Source: Halopiger goleimassiliensis
Lineage (GTDB): Archaea; Halobacteriota; Halobacteria; Halobacteriales; Natrialbaceae
DNA length: 64,000 nucleotides
Assembly (NCBI RefSeq): GCF_000455345.1
Contig: NZ_HG315690.1
Span: 1,811,360-1,875,359, forward strand
Direction: 5' to 3'
The notes under the pieces were generated by a model. That model made no database searches. It had not been told where the DNA came from and worked only from the letters and a program-made list of their open reading frames with translations. This document shows, piece by piece, positions 52,651-63,710 of this stretch (position 1 is its first letter; each line of letters begins with the position of its first letter). The position numbers and the translations under genes were made by a program.

Positions 52651-53519
52651 GTCGTTTGTGTCCCGTCCGTCCGCGTTTGCAGTAACCGTGTCGTTCCCTC
52701 GCGCTCTTCCCAGCGGTCCCGTACCCCCTCGAGCGTCTCCTGGTCGCCGACGGCGACGTAGCTGGGACCGGTCCCGGACAGCGAGACGCCCTCGACGTCG
52801 GGCAGGGCCTCGAGCAGCGGCCCGGTCGGGAACCCGAGCGCACCACAGAACGCGAAGCCGTTGACGGTCATCGCTTCGCCGTAGCGCCCGTCGAGCGCGA
52901 GTTCCTCGATCAGGGTGGCCATCGGGGCCAGCCGTTCGCAGGCCGCGACGTCGGCGTCGGCGCTGAACGACTGCTCCGGCGGCGTGTAGACCAGCGCGTG
53001 CCAGTCCGGTTCGTCGCGAGCGAGCAACGCGTCGGCCGTGTTGTCGGTGACGGTGACGCCGCCGAGCATGCTCGCGCTGGCGTCGTCGAACGCTCCCGTC
53101 ACGGTGACGCCGGCGTCGCGGGCCGCGCGCACGCCGAGCCGACAGGCGTCGATCCGATCGACCGCGTCCCGGACCTCGAGCGCGTCGAGCGTCGCGAGCA
53201 CGGTTGCGTTCGCGGCGGCGCTGGAACTCTTGAGCCCGGAGGCCATCGGCACCTCGCTGTCGGTTCGAATCCGCGCACCGACGTCGGCCCCCTCGAGGCC
53301 GGCCGTCTCGGCGTACTCGTCGATCGTCACCGCCACGCAGCGCTCGACGAGCGACGTGTCCGCGTCGGGTTGGCCCGCGACCTCGCCGACGATCTCGCCG
53401 TCGTTGGTCAGTTCGACGGTGGCCGTCGTCTCGAGGTCGATGGCGAACGCCGATCCGACGCCGGTCGCGAGCGCGTTGAGAACCGTGCCGGCTGCTGGGG
53501 CGACGGCGCGGCCGTCCAT
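52647..53519 (-). CDS. aroK: Shikimate kinase, archaeal GHMP type
   Basis: This enzyme phosphorylates shikimate in the aromatic amino-acid pathway; archaea use a GHMP-family kinase unrelated to bacterial AroK. The 290-residue protein has the GHMP motif MASGLKSSSAAANA near 90-104 and a C-terminal SLSGTGPSYVAVG. It is co-translated with chorismate mutase, forming an aromatic operon. Confidence 0.93.
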   Translation of the reverse strand: MDGRAVAPAAGTVLNALATGVGSAFAIDLETTATVELTNDGEIVGEVAGQPDADTSLVERCVAVTIDEYAETAGLEGADVGARIRTDSEVPMASGLKSSSAAANATVLATLDALEVRDAVDRIDACRLGVRAARDAGVTVTGAFDDASASMLGGVTVTDNTADALLARDEPDWHALVYTPPEQSFSADADVAACERLAPMATLIEELALDGRYGEAMTVNGFAFCGALGFPTGPLLEALPDVEGVSLSGTGPSYVAVGDQETLEGVRDRWEEREGTTRLLQTRTDGTQTT

Positions 53520-53694
53520 ACGAACTCAGACTCAGACGCCGTATTTACGGCTGACGGTATCCCGAAGTTCGGCCGCAAGGGCAACCCAGTGGGTACCGTT
53601 CGTCTCGAGCGTCGGCCGACCAGGTAGCATCGCTGAAGCGAGTGATGGCTCCCGGAACGTGTCGCTTTTCCCCGGTCCGATCGAACGATCGGGC

Positions 53695-54186
53695 ATGAGC
53701 GCACGCAGCAACGTCGCCCCGAGTACGATCGGGGTCGATCTCGTCGAGGGCGGCGTCGTCGTCGAGTACCTCGACGGGCGAGAGGTGTTCTACCACGGAC
53801 CTCCCGAACCCGTCGAAGGCGCGATCACGACGCCACCCGGCAAGAACGTCCACGTCCTCGTGACCGATCCCGACGGCGTCGAGGGCGTCATGACCTACGT
53901 CAACGACCGGGACACCCACGACGACATCCTCGAGACGACCGGCGTCGGCCGGGTCCTGCTCGACGCCGACGACGAGGAGGTGCTGTTCCCGGGCGTGACC
54001 GTCACGACGGAGGCTCACTCGATCCGGGTCGAGGCAGACCTCGAGGTCGTCGACGGCCGCGTGTTCGTCTTCGCCGAGGACGACCTGAGCGAACACGCCT
54101 ACGAACTGGTCGGTTCCGACTACGACGGCGACGACGGAGCAGACGGTCGGGACGACACCGAGACGGAGGATGACCCACGCCCCTGA
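53695..54186 (+). CDS. Haloarchaeal conserved protein (DUF5796-like)
   Basis: The 163-residue protein MSARSNVAPSTIGVDLVEGG has GVVVEYLDGREVFYHGPPEPVEG and ETTGVGRVLLDADDEEVLFPGVTV, a beta-rich pattern that I associate from memory with DUF5796. Its C-terminus is acidic. It precedes an 81-residue protein by two bases, so the pair is probably an operon. Function unknown. Confidence 0.78.
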   Translation: MSARSNVAPSTIGVDLVEGGVVVEYLDGREVFYHGPPEPVEGAITTPPGKNVHVLVTDPDGVEGVMTYVNDRDTHDDILETTGVGRVLLDADDEEVLFPGVTVTTEAHSIRVEADLEVVDGRVFVFAEDDLSEHAYELVGSDYDGDDGADGRDDTETEDDPRP

Positions 54187-54188
54187 CG

Positions 54189-54434
54189 ATGCCCCTGCAG
54201 AAACCCTGGCGCGACCTGGATCGCGACGCCGTCGCCGGCGCGCCGGATCGCCCGGGCGTCTACGAACTCGGCGACGGCGACGGGACCGTCCTGGCCGTCG
54301 ATCACGGCGTGCTCCGGGACGAACTCAAGACGGCACTGGCCTACGGCGACGGTAGCCGCGTGCGCTGGACCGAGACCCACACGCTCGAGGCGGCACGCGA
54401 ACGCGCCGCCGAGCACCGCGAGCGACTCGAGTAA
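54189..54434 (+). CDS. Small protein with GIY-YIG-like start (DUF7508-like)
   Basis: The 81-residue protein contains PGVYELGDGDGTVLAVDHG, which resembles the first strand of GIY-YIG nuclease-like domains (PGVYxL), and then HTLEAARERAAEHRERL. A full nuclease active site is not present. Role unknown. Confidence 0.7.
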   Translation: MPLQKPWRDLDRDAVAGAPDRPGVYELGDGDGTVLAVDHGVLRDELKTALAYGDGSRVRWTETHTLEAARERAAEHRERLE

Positions 54435-54485
54435 CGCACCGGTCGACCCGCGAACGGTCCGCTCGGGACGTCGGTCTCTTCCGAC

Positions 54486-54620
54486 CTACTGGATGTAATC
54501 CGGCTCGGAGTCGTCGCATCGCTTCTCGTGTTCGGCCGCGTCGGCCTTCTCGTCGAACAATAGCCCGCAGGTCTCACACTCCCACCAGGTCTCGTCGTCG
54601 CGCTCGGTCTGGACGACCAT
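54486..54620 (-). CDS. 44-residue zinc-finger microprotein
   Basis: MVVQTERDDETWWECETCGLL continues with FDEKADAAEHEKRC: a C2-HC-type zinc finger (Cys, Cys, His, Cys). The ATG at 54620 is set by the short conserved form; the frame continues far upstream in a non-coding way. Such tiny zinc fingers are common in haloarchaea. Confidence 0.78.
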   Translation of the reverse strand: MVVQTERDDETWWECETCGLLFDEKADAAEHEKRCDDSEPDYIQ

Positions 54621-54721
54621 ATGGAGGCGTTCACCACGGGCGGCAAAAGGCGTTTCTCCGGCGACAGTGCCGTCTCTTCCTCGAGTCGGCGGTGCGGGGT
54701 CGATCGCGTCGTCGTGGATCC

Positions 54722-55630
54722 CTACGTCTCGAGTTCCGTCAGTTGCTCGACGTCGGGAATGGCCTCGCTCGCGGAGGTGATCTGTTGCATCCGCTGTTGG
54801 TGTTTGGTGTAGGCGTACTCCGACAGCTCCGAAGGGGAGGGGCCGGGGCCGCTCTCGGTGCTCGCGCCGCCGTCGCCCGTCAGGCTCTGCTGGACCAGCG
54901 GCACCAGTTCGTCGACCGTCTCCTGCAGGAGATCCGGATCGATCTCGTCGTTCATCACGAGGTCCTTGAGCTTCGCCATCCCGAAGCCGACGTGGCGTCC
55001 CTCGTCGCTGCGGACCAGTTTCAGCCCCTCGACCAGCCCCGGGAGGTCCGGCAGGTCCGGTTCGTTCTCGCCGTAGGCCAGCGTGAGCCCGTAGTAGCCC
55101 GTCTGGGCGAGGATCCCTTCGATCGTCAGGTGGTAATGACAGTGGGCCTTCGCGCGGTTTTCGGGGGTATCCTCCTCGAGCAGGCGCGCCATCGCACGCT
55201 CGTTTCGCTCGAACAGTTCGTCGTATGGCTCGTTGAACCACTGCTCGTCGGTCGGCGACGATAGCTCCTGTCCGCGGCGCTTCTCCTCCGTGTGGATCAC
55301 CTCCCGCCAGTAGCGGTCGAAGAAGTCGGTGTGTTTCGACTCCTCGTACAGCTGGGTAGTGATGAACAGCTGATCCTCGATGTCCTCCAGCACCACCGCG
55401 AGTGGCGCAAGGTCCTCGGTGACCGACTCCTCGCCAGCGCCGAACAGCGCCAGGGACTGTTTGAGGCTCTCGAAGGCCGGGTCGGGGAGTTCCGCAGCGC
55501 CATCCCGGTCGGCTTCGAGGTCGATCTCGTGGGGGTCCCAGTGTTTCTCCACGGCGTTGCGGTAGTAGTTGTACGGACGGATCGAGGTCTCGAGTTGCAT
55601 CTCGGGCGGGGATCGTTCGTCGGTCGCCAT
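54722..55630 (-). CDS. R2-like (ribonucleotide reductase small-subunit-like) di-metal oxidase
   Basis: The 302-residue helical protein has two E-x-x-H metal motifs: EESKHTDFF and SDEGRHVGFG, along with Glu in EDIEDQLFITTQ and HLTIEGILAQTGYYGL. This matches R2lox, the R2-like ligand-binding oxidase, which assembles a Mn/Fe site. No large ribonucleotide reductase subunit is encoded here. The substrate of R2lox proteins is largely unknown. It is divergent from an HTH-10 regulator. Confidence 0.85.
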   Translation of the reverse strand: MATDERSPPEMQLETSIRPYNYYRNAVEKHWDPHEIDLEADRDGAAELPDPAFESLKQSLALFGAGEESVTEDLAPLAVVLEDIEDQLFITTQLYEESKHTDFFDRYWREVIHTEEKRRGQELSSPTDEQWFNEPYDELFERNERAMARLLEEDTPENRAKAHCHYHLTIEGILAQTGYYGLTLAYGENEPDLPDLPGLVEGLKLVRSDEGRHVGFGMAKLKDLVMNDEIDPDLLQETVDELVPLVQQSLTGDGGASTESGPGPSPSELSEYAYTKHQQRMQQITSASEAIPDVEQLTELET

Positions 55631-55685
55631 CGTACCCCATCATACACCGGGTTTTTACATGAATTTGTATCTCGTACAGTAGGGT

Positions 55686-55692
55686 GTTTAAG
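55686..55692 (+). promoter_or_regulatory. TATA-like box for the HTH-10 regulator
   Basis: GTTTAAG lies about 25 bp before the ATG at 55714, consistent with leaderless transcription. Confidence 0.5.
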
Positions 55693-55713
55693 TCAGGGCG
55701 CGGAAAGAGGCGT

Positions 55714-58609
<2,896 letters not shown>

Positions 58610-58660
58610 GCGGACGCACACGTACGGAACGAGACCGGGATACAGAGAAGGGGAACGGTC

Positions 58661-58855
58661 TCAGCAGAAGTAGACCCAGAACTCGTGTCCCTCGGGGCAG
58701 TTGACGACGCTGTACTCTCCGAAGAGCGCGCGCGACGTTCGTACCTTCGGCTCGAGGTCCCCATCGGGAATCGTCACCTCGGAACGCAGAGTACAGTGTG
58801 GACATTCGACCGCTTCGATTCGTTGTCGGCCGTTCGCGGTGGGTGGTGCAATCAT
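58661..58855 (-). CDS. Small zinc-ribbon protein
   Basis: The 64-residue protein MIAPPTANGRQRIEAVECPHC has a CPHC pair and a final CPEGHEFWVYFC, forming a likely zinc site. The open frame extends to 59068, but those residues are Ser/Thr-rich and low complexity, so ATG 58855 is preferred. Function unknown. Confidence 0.68.
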   Translation of the reverse strand: MIAPPTANGRQRIEAVECPHCTLRSEVTIPDGDLEPKVRTSRALFGEYSVVNCPEGHEFWVYFC

Positions 58856-59316
58856 GGTGTTGCTGGTCGTTTCTCCGGCGTAGCACGACGTCGACGGCTC
58901 CGTTCGGTGGTTGCAGTCGGTGCTCCCGGTGCTGCGGAACGAGACGCCCCGAGGGGCCGTCGACCGGTCGGTCGTAACTCCGTCGAACGGCACCGCGTCG
59001 GGTAGCAGCGACGAGCGGTCCGTCGGGGGCCGTCGTTCAGTAGTCTGTTCTACGTTACCAAGGGACATCTATCTACCGCGTCAAAATGGACGTACCGACC
59101 GGGGATCGACTCGACCGGACGGCTTTCGCCTCGAGACGGCGCGCCGACCGGCTCAGGGTCGTTCGAACGCGATCGTCGCACCCTGGCTCGACCACCGTTT
59201 GTCTCGGCCGCTCACTCCGTGAGCGCCCTCGCAAAATCTGTCCGGCGAGAGCTTTGCTCTCGCTGACCTTCGCTCACTTCGTTCGCGAAGAGACCAAAAC
59301 GCCTAGCGACCGCCGC
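58856..59316. other. Non-coding region with three hairpins before thiolase 3' end
   Basis: No convincing gene. Three hairpins are clustered: CGCTCA-N5-TGAGCG (59209-59225), GCGAGAGC-TTT-GCTCTCGC (59245-59263) and CTTCGC-N11-GCGAAG (59268-59290). They lie just downstream of the thiolase stop (thiolase is on the minus strand) and may act as a terminator. Confidence 0.55.
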
Positions 59317-60459
59317 TCAGTGGAGCTCGAACTCGATCGCCGCACCCTGACCGAAGCCGACGCACTCCGTGGCGATGCCGCGGTCGACGCCCTCGCGGTT
59401 CATCTCGTGGATCAGGGTGACCGGGAGGCGTGCGCCCGAGGCACCCAGCGGGTGGCCGATGGCGATCGCGCCGCCGTTGACGTTCAGCCGGTCCATCGGG
59501 ATGCCCAGTTCCTGCGCGGAGTAGATCGTCTGGCTGGCGAAGGCCTCGTTGATCTCGAAGAGACCGTAGTCGTCGATGTCGCGACCCGCGCGCTCGAGCA
59601 GTCCCTCCGTGGCGGGGACGGGACCGACGCCCATGATCGTCGGATCGACGCCGGCGACGTAGCTGGTGCCGACCTCGGCCATGATCTCGAGGCCCTGCTC
59701 CTCGGCGAACGCCTTGCTCGTGATGAGCAGTCCGGCCGCGCCGTCGGCAATCTGGGAGGCGTTACCGGGCGTGACCGTGCCGTCCTCCTTGAAGACGGTG
59801 GGGAGGTCGGCGAGTTTCTCGGTCGTCGTGCCAGGGCGCAGTCCTTCGTCCTCGTCGTGGACGCCCTCGTCGGTCTCGAGGGGCACGATTTCGTCGTCGA
59901 ACCGGCCCTCCTCGGTCGCTTCGACGGCGCGTTGCTGGCTGCGCGCGCCGAACTCGTCCTGCTGTTCGCGGGAGATGTCGAACTCCTCGGCGACCTTCTC
60001 GGCCGTCACCCCCATCTGGAGGTTCTCCATGCCGTAGACCTCGTCGAGTTTGGGGTACATCGAGCCGCTGTCGGCCGCGCCCATCTTGACGCGGCTCATG
60101 CTCTCGACGCCGCCGGCGAAGACGACCTCCTGTCGGCCGGCCCGGATCGCGTCCGTCGCCTGGATGATCGCCTGTGCCGAGGAGGCACACTGTCGATCGA
60201 CCGTCGTCGCCGGGACGTTCTCGCCGAGATCGGAGAACAGCGCGATCTGTCGGGCGATGTTGTTGCGCTGTTCCTCGCGCTGCTGGGCACAGCCCCAGAC
60301 GAGGTCGTCGACCTGCTCGCTGTCGATGCCGGTCTCCGCGAGCATCTCGTTCACGAGGGGAATCGAGAGGTCCTCGCTGCGGATGTCCGCCAGCGCACCG
60401 TCTTCTTTGCCCTGTGCCGTCCGAACCGCACTCACGATCACTGGTGTCGTGTCTCCCAT
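59317..60459 (-). CDS. Thiolase (acetyl-CoA acetyltransferase family)
   Basis: The 380-residue thiolase joins or cleaves acyl-CoAs, e.g. two acetyl-CoA to acetoacetyl-CoA. Catalytic Cys91 is in [10 protein letters not shown], and [17 protein letters not shown] plus [11 protein letters not shown] carry the His and second Cys. It may serve fatty-acid breakdown, isoprenoid or PHA synthesis. ATG 60459; a palindromic operator lies immediately upstream. Confidence 0.92.
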   Translation of the reverse strand: MGDTTPVIVSAVRTAQGKEDGALADIRSEDLSIPLVNEMLAETGIDSEQVDDLVWGCAQQREEQRNNIARQIALFSDLGENVPATTVDRQCASSAQAIIQATDAIRAGRQEVVFAGGVESMSRVKMGAADSGSMYPKLDEVYGMENLQMGVTAEKVAEEFDISREQQDEFGARSQQRAVEATEEGRFDDEIVPLETDEGVHDEDEGLRPGTTTEKLADLPTVFKEDGTVTPGNASQIADGAAGLLITSKAFAEEQGLEIMAEVGTSYVAGVDPTIMGVGPVPATEGLLERAGRDIDDYGLFEINEAFASQTIYSAQELGIPMDRLNVNGGAIAIGHPLGASGARLPVTLIHEMNREGVDRGIATECVGFGQGAAIEFELH

Positions 60460-60464
60460 AATTG

Positions 60465-60491
60465 ATTAACATCGTTAATGGCACTTATAAC
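60465..60491 (-). promoter_or_regulatory. Thiolase promoter with 15-bp inverted repeat
   Basis: On the minus strand a TATA-like TTATAAG (60485-60491) is about 29 bp before the ATG. Between them is ATTAAC-GAT-GTTAAT, a perfect 6-bp inverted repeat (60465-60479), placed to block a leaderless transcript. Confidence 0.65.
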
Positions 60492-60657
60492 CACACGCTT
60501 CCGGTCGGCACGGGACGGGATTGGCCACGCGTCACCGCTGGAGCGGCCCGGTGTGTCGAATCCCTGCCGACGGACGCCATCCACGGGACCGACGGCCCGA
60601 CGTGCGCCCGAATACGTGTGTTTTATAACCGTCACCGGCCAACCGCGTCGTACGACT

Positions 60658-60966
60658 ATGCCGAACTCCAATGGCCCTCGTCAGGGAACCCGGAACAAAC
60701 TCGCGAACGATCCTCGAGACAGCGGTACGTCCCCGCCACAGCGCGCGATTCAGGAGTACGAGACCGGCGAGAAGGTCCACCTCAAGATCGACCCGAGCGT
60801 CCACAAGGGCCGGTTCCACCCGCGCTTCGACGGACAGACGGGTGAGGTCGTCGGCAAACAGGGCAACGCGTTCAAGGTCCGGATCACCGACGGCGGGAAG
60901 GAGAAGACGCTGATCGTCGGTGCCGCCCACATGCGCGCCCAGAACCGCTCGGAAGACCGCGTCTGA
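60658..60966 (+). CDS. rpl21e: Ribosomal protein eL21
   Basis: The 102-residue protein [21 protein letters not shown] includes [21 protein letters not shown], typical of archaeal L21e in the large ribosomal subunit. TTTTATAAC at 60621-60629 is a TATA box. It starts the cluster with rpoF and DUF655. Confidence 0.96.
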   Translation: MPNSNGPRQGTRNKLANDPRDSGTSPPQRAIQEYETGEKVHLKIDPSVHKGRFHPRFDGQTGEVVGKQGNAFKVRITDGGKEKTLIVGAAHMRAQNRSEDRV

Positions 60967-60972
60967 GCCACG

Positions 60973-61329
60973 ATGACGATCTTCAAGGAGATCGTCGACG
61001 AGGAGTATCTCACCGTCTCGGAAACGAAGGAACTCCTCGCCGACATCGAGGCCGAACGCGCGCTGGACGAGGATCGTGAGCTGCGCTACGAACTCGCGCG
61101 GGCGATCGAGCACGTCAACCGCTTCGCCGTCTTGGAGCCCGAGGAGGCCCAACAGCTCGTCGACGAACTGCAGGAGTTAGAGAAGGTCGACGAGCCCACG
61201 GCGTACAAGATCGCCAACCTCCTGCCGCGCAACCGGGACGAACTGCGATCGGTGTACGCACAGCAGCGCTATTCGCTGTCCGGGGACGAACTCGACGAGA
61301 TTCTCGACGTCGTCGCGAAGTACGCGTAA
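60973..61329 (+). CDS. rpoF: RNA polymerase subunit Rpb4/F
   Basis: Rpb4 (F) with Rpb7 (E) forms the RNA polymerase stalk. The 118-residue protein MTIFKEIVDEEYLTVSETKEL and LLPRNRDELRSVYAQQRYSLSGDELDEILDVV match archaeal RpoF. Six bases separate it from eL21, a conserved archaeal pairing. Confidence 0.95.
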   Translation: MTIFKEIVDEEYLTVSETKELLADIEAERALDEDRELRYELARAIEHVNRFAVLEPEEAQQLVDELQELEKVDEPTAYKIANLLPRNRDELRSVYAQQRYSLSGDELDEILDVVAKYA

Positions 61330-61460
61330 CGCGACGTCTCCTGTTCGTTACGAATCGCTCGAGGGGCGTCCACTCCCGACGTTCGTTCGGTGGCAACGCT
61401 CGCTCACCGGGATGATAGCGAGCCGACTCTTTAAGTACGCCGTCCCCGTATCCACAGCCA

Positions 61461-62057
61461 ATGAGCGAAGCGGACAGCGACGGGACGGACGTGCGTCGCG
61501 CGGTCGTGTTGGATTACCTCGCCCACGGACTGTCGGACGACGCCCGGCCCCAGTACGAGAAGTCGCCCGCGGGCTACGCCCTCGACGTCGAGGACTTCTC
61601 GCTGTACGAAGTCGCGTTCGACGAGGACGAACGGCTCACCATCGGCAGCGATGTCGTCGTCGAACCCGCCACAGAACGCGAGGTCGTCCTCGAGGCCCGC
61701 GAAGTCGAGTACGAGGACCTCTCGTCCGGAGCCCAGTCCGAGCTCGAGTACGTCGTGGCCGACCTCGTCGAGGAACAGGAAGCGCGGTTCGTCGACTTCT
61801 ACAACGAGGCCCAGCCGATCACGCTGCGGCTCCACCAGCTGAACCTGCTGCCGGGCATCGGGAAGAAACTCCGCAATAGCATCCTCGACGAGCGCAAGCG
61901 AAAACCGTTCGAGAGCTTCGAGGAACTCTCCGAGCGCGTCTCGGGGCTCCACGACCCCGACGAGATCCTGGTCGAACGGATCCTCGAGGAACTGCGCGAC
62001 GACGACCTGAAGTACCAGACCTTCGTCGGCCGCGAGGAGGAGACCGACGGCCAGTAG
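61461..62057 (+). CDS. DUF655 helix-hairpin-helix protein
   Basis: The 198-residue protein has a DUF655 core and a helix-hairpin-helix (LNLLPGIGKKLRNSILDER) that probably binds nucleic acid. It normally sits between rpoF and ksgA (rsmA) in archaea. Here it is followed by an acetyltransferase and no ksgA is visible before the window ends. Confidence 0.9.
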   Translation: MSEADSDGTDVRRAVVLDYLAHGLSDDARPQYEKSPAGYALDVEDFSLYEVAFDEDERLTIGSDVVVEPATEREVVLEAREVEYEDLSSGAQSELEYVVADLVEEQEARFVDFYNEAQPITLRLHQLNLLPGIGKKLRNSILDERKRKPFESFEELSERVSGLHDPDEILVERILEELRDDDLKYQTFVGREEETDGQ

Positions 62058-62132
62058 GCTGACGGATTCGATCCTGCGACGGACCCACACACCTGGCCAA
62101 CGGCTATTGTCGTCCGATCGGTATCGAGTCGC

Positions 62133-62543
62133 ATGGACGTTCGACGACTCGAGGACGAGCAGGAGCGCCGTGCCGCCGTGCCGATCCTCCGACAACTCTG
62201 GACCGACGCGGATCCGGCGGCGGTACTCGAGTGGACCGGCGCGGACGACTACCACTGCTGCGGCGGATTCGTCGACGGCGACCTCGTCGGGGTCGCTGGG
62301 GTCCTCCAGGGTGAGTTCCTCCACCACACCCGCCACGCCTGGCTCTACGACCTCGTGATCGACGACCCGCGTCGCGGGGAGGGGTACGGGACCGAACTCC
62401 TCGAGTTCGTCGAACGGTGGGCGGCCGAGCGCGACTGCGAGTACGTCGCGCTCGCCTCGCCGCAGGCCAGGGGCGACGTGCACGACTACTACGAGTCCCG
62501 CGGCTACGAGCGGTGGGGGTACGTCATCGAGACCGAACTGTGA
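62133..62543 (+). CDS. GNAT-family N-acetyltransferase
   Basis: The 136-residue protein has the GNAT acetyl-CoA-binding pattern DLVIDDPRRGEGYGTELLEFVE followed by GDVHDYYESRGYERWGYVI. Substrate unknown. It occupies the place where ksgA is usual. Confidence 0.85.
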   Translation: MDVRRLEDEQERRAAVPILRQLWTDADPAAVLEWTGADDYHCCGGFVDGDLVGVAGVLQGEFLHHTRHAWLYDLVIDDPRRGEGYGTELLEFVERWAAERDCEYVALASPQARGDVHDYYESRGYERWGYVIETEL

Positions 62544-62621
62544 GGGTGCCGGGTTCCCGTCGGGCCGGTCGAGTCGGCCGCGAGTCCGAACGACGCAAGG
62601 TCTATCCCTCCCGACCGGCAT

Positions 62622-62975
62622 ATGACGGATATGGACTTCCCACCGAACGAAGGACTCGAGCAGGAGGAGGTCGACGAACGCGTCGACGAGGCTATCGCGA
62701 ACAACGACGTCGTCCTCTTCATGAAGGGGACCGAACTCATGCCCCAGTGTGGCTACTCCCGCCGGGCGCTGGGCCTGATCGACCAGTACCGCGACGAGTA
62801 CGAGACGGTCGACGTCCTCGAGTCGCTCGACGAGTACCGCACAGCCCTGGAGCGACACAGCGGCTGGGAGACCATCCCCCAGACGTTCGTCGACGGCGAG
62901 TTCGTCGGCGGGTCGGACGTCCTCGCCGAACTCGAGGAGCGGGACGAACTGGCCGAGACGCTCGACGCAGTCTGA
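62622..62975 (+). CDS. Monothiol glutaredoxin (CGYS type)
   Basis: The 117-residue protein MTDMDFPPNEGLEQEEVDERV has KGTELMPQCGYSRRAL, where the active-site motif is CGYS rather than the usual CGFS, then PQTFVDGEFVGGSDVLAEL. Monothiol glutaredoxins transfer iron-sulfur clusters. Start is 62622 or 62631. Confidence 0.88.
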   Translation: MTDMDFPPNEGLEQEEVDERVDEAIANNDVVLFMKGTELMPQCGYSRRALGLIDQYRDEYETVDVLESLDEYRTALERHSGWETIPQTFVDGEFVGGSDVLAELEERDELAETLDAV

Positions 62976-63068
62976 CGGTTTCGCGATCTCCGTCTCTTCC
63001 GGAACCGGTTTTTCGATCGCCGGGGCTAAATTTATCCGGACGTATCGGTAACGTAGTTAATAGCAGAT

Positions 63069-63078
63069 CATATAAGTC
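63069..63078 (+). promoter_or_regulatory. TATA-like box for the 63129 gene
   Basis: CATATAAGT at 63069-63078 lies about 55 bp before the ATG, so the transcript would have a leader of roughly 25-30 nt. Confidence 0.45.
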
Positions 63079-63128
63079 ACGCGCCCGTATTCGGCAGTAG
63101 CGACTCTCGCCGCAATCATCCCCCCACT

Positions 63129-63710
63129 ATGTCAACAGAGGAATCCAGACACGTATATCGGTTGCACTCGACGCTCGAACTGCCCCTCGAAGACCTGCGC
63201 GACCACCTCGAGGAGGCGAAGTTCCCGGACGGCATCGAGGACGTGGAGATCACGCGGCGAAACAACACGCTCATTCTCAAGGCCGTCGCCGAGGACCAGT
63301 CGGTGAGCAAGTACACGCCGACCGCGCAGTTGAAGGCCAGCGTCACCGAAAACCGGGTCTACGAGGAAGAGCCCGACGAGCGGCGCAACTCCTTCCGCTG
63401 GGACGAGGAAGAGGAAGAGGAGATCGAGTCCGAACTCGTCGAGTTCGCGGCGTTCAAGGGCGACCGCGAGACCGTCCTGCAGAACTCGCTGTTGCAGTAC
63501 GAGATGTTCCTCGTCCTCTGTGAGATCGCCGAAGCCGCCGAGAAGGGGACCTTGACTGCCATCTCGGAACGCGACGGCGAACTCGAGGCTACCCGGATCG
63601 TCGAGGGGGAACAGCGGCCCGCCGATATCGAGGTCGTCGAAGGACCGCGCGATCACGGTTCCGGCGAGACGGGCGTCAACTGGCGGGACAACAAGTTCAT
63701 CAGCGACTGA
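63129..63710 (+). CDS. Conserved haloarchaeal acidic protein (DUF7110-like)
   Basis: The 193-residue protein MSTEESRHVYRLHSTLELPLE has an acidic Glu run near residues 95-103 and conserved ends. No catalytic motif is visible. The family name is from memory. It is transcribed alone. Confidence 0.75.
   Translation: MSTEESRHVYRLHSTLELPLEDLRDHLEEAKFPDGIEDVEITRRNNTLILKAVAEDQSVSKYTPTAQLKASVTENRVYEEEPDERRNSFRWDEEEEEEIESELVEFAAFKGDRETVLQNSLLQYEMFLVLCEIAEAAEKGTLTAISERDGELEATRIVEGEQRPADIEVVEGPRDHGSGETGVNWRDNKFISD

Noticed and set aside
58856-59068. Longer version of the zinc-ribbon protein starting at 59068
   Set aside because: The extra 71 residues are low-complexity Ser/Thr/Arg sequence unlike haloarchaeal proteins.
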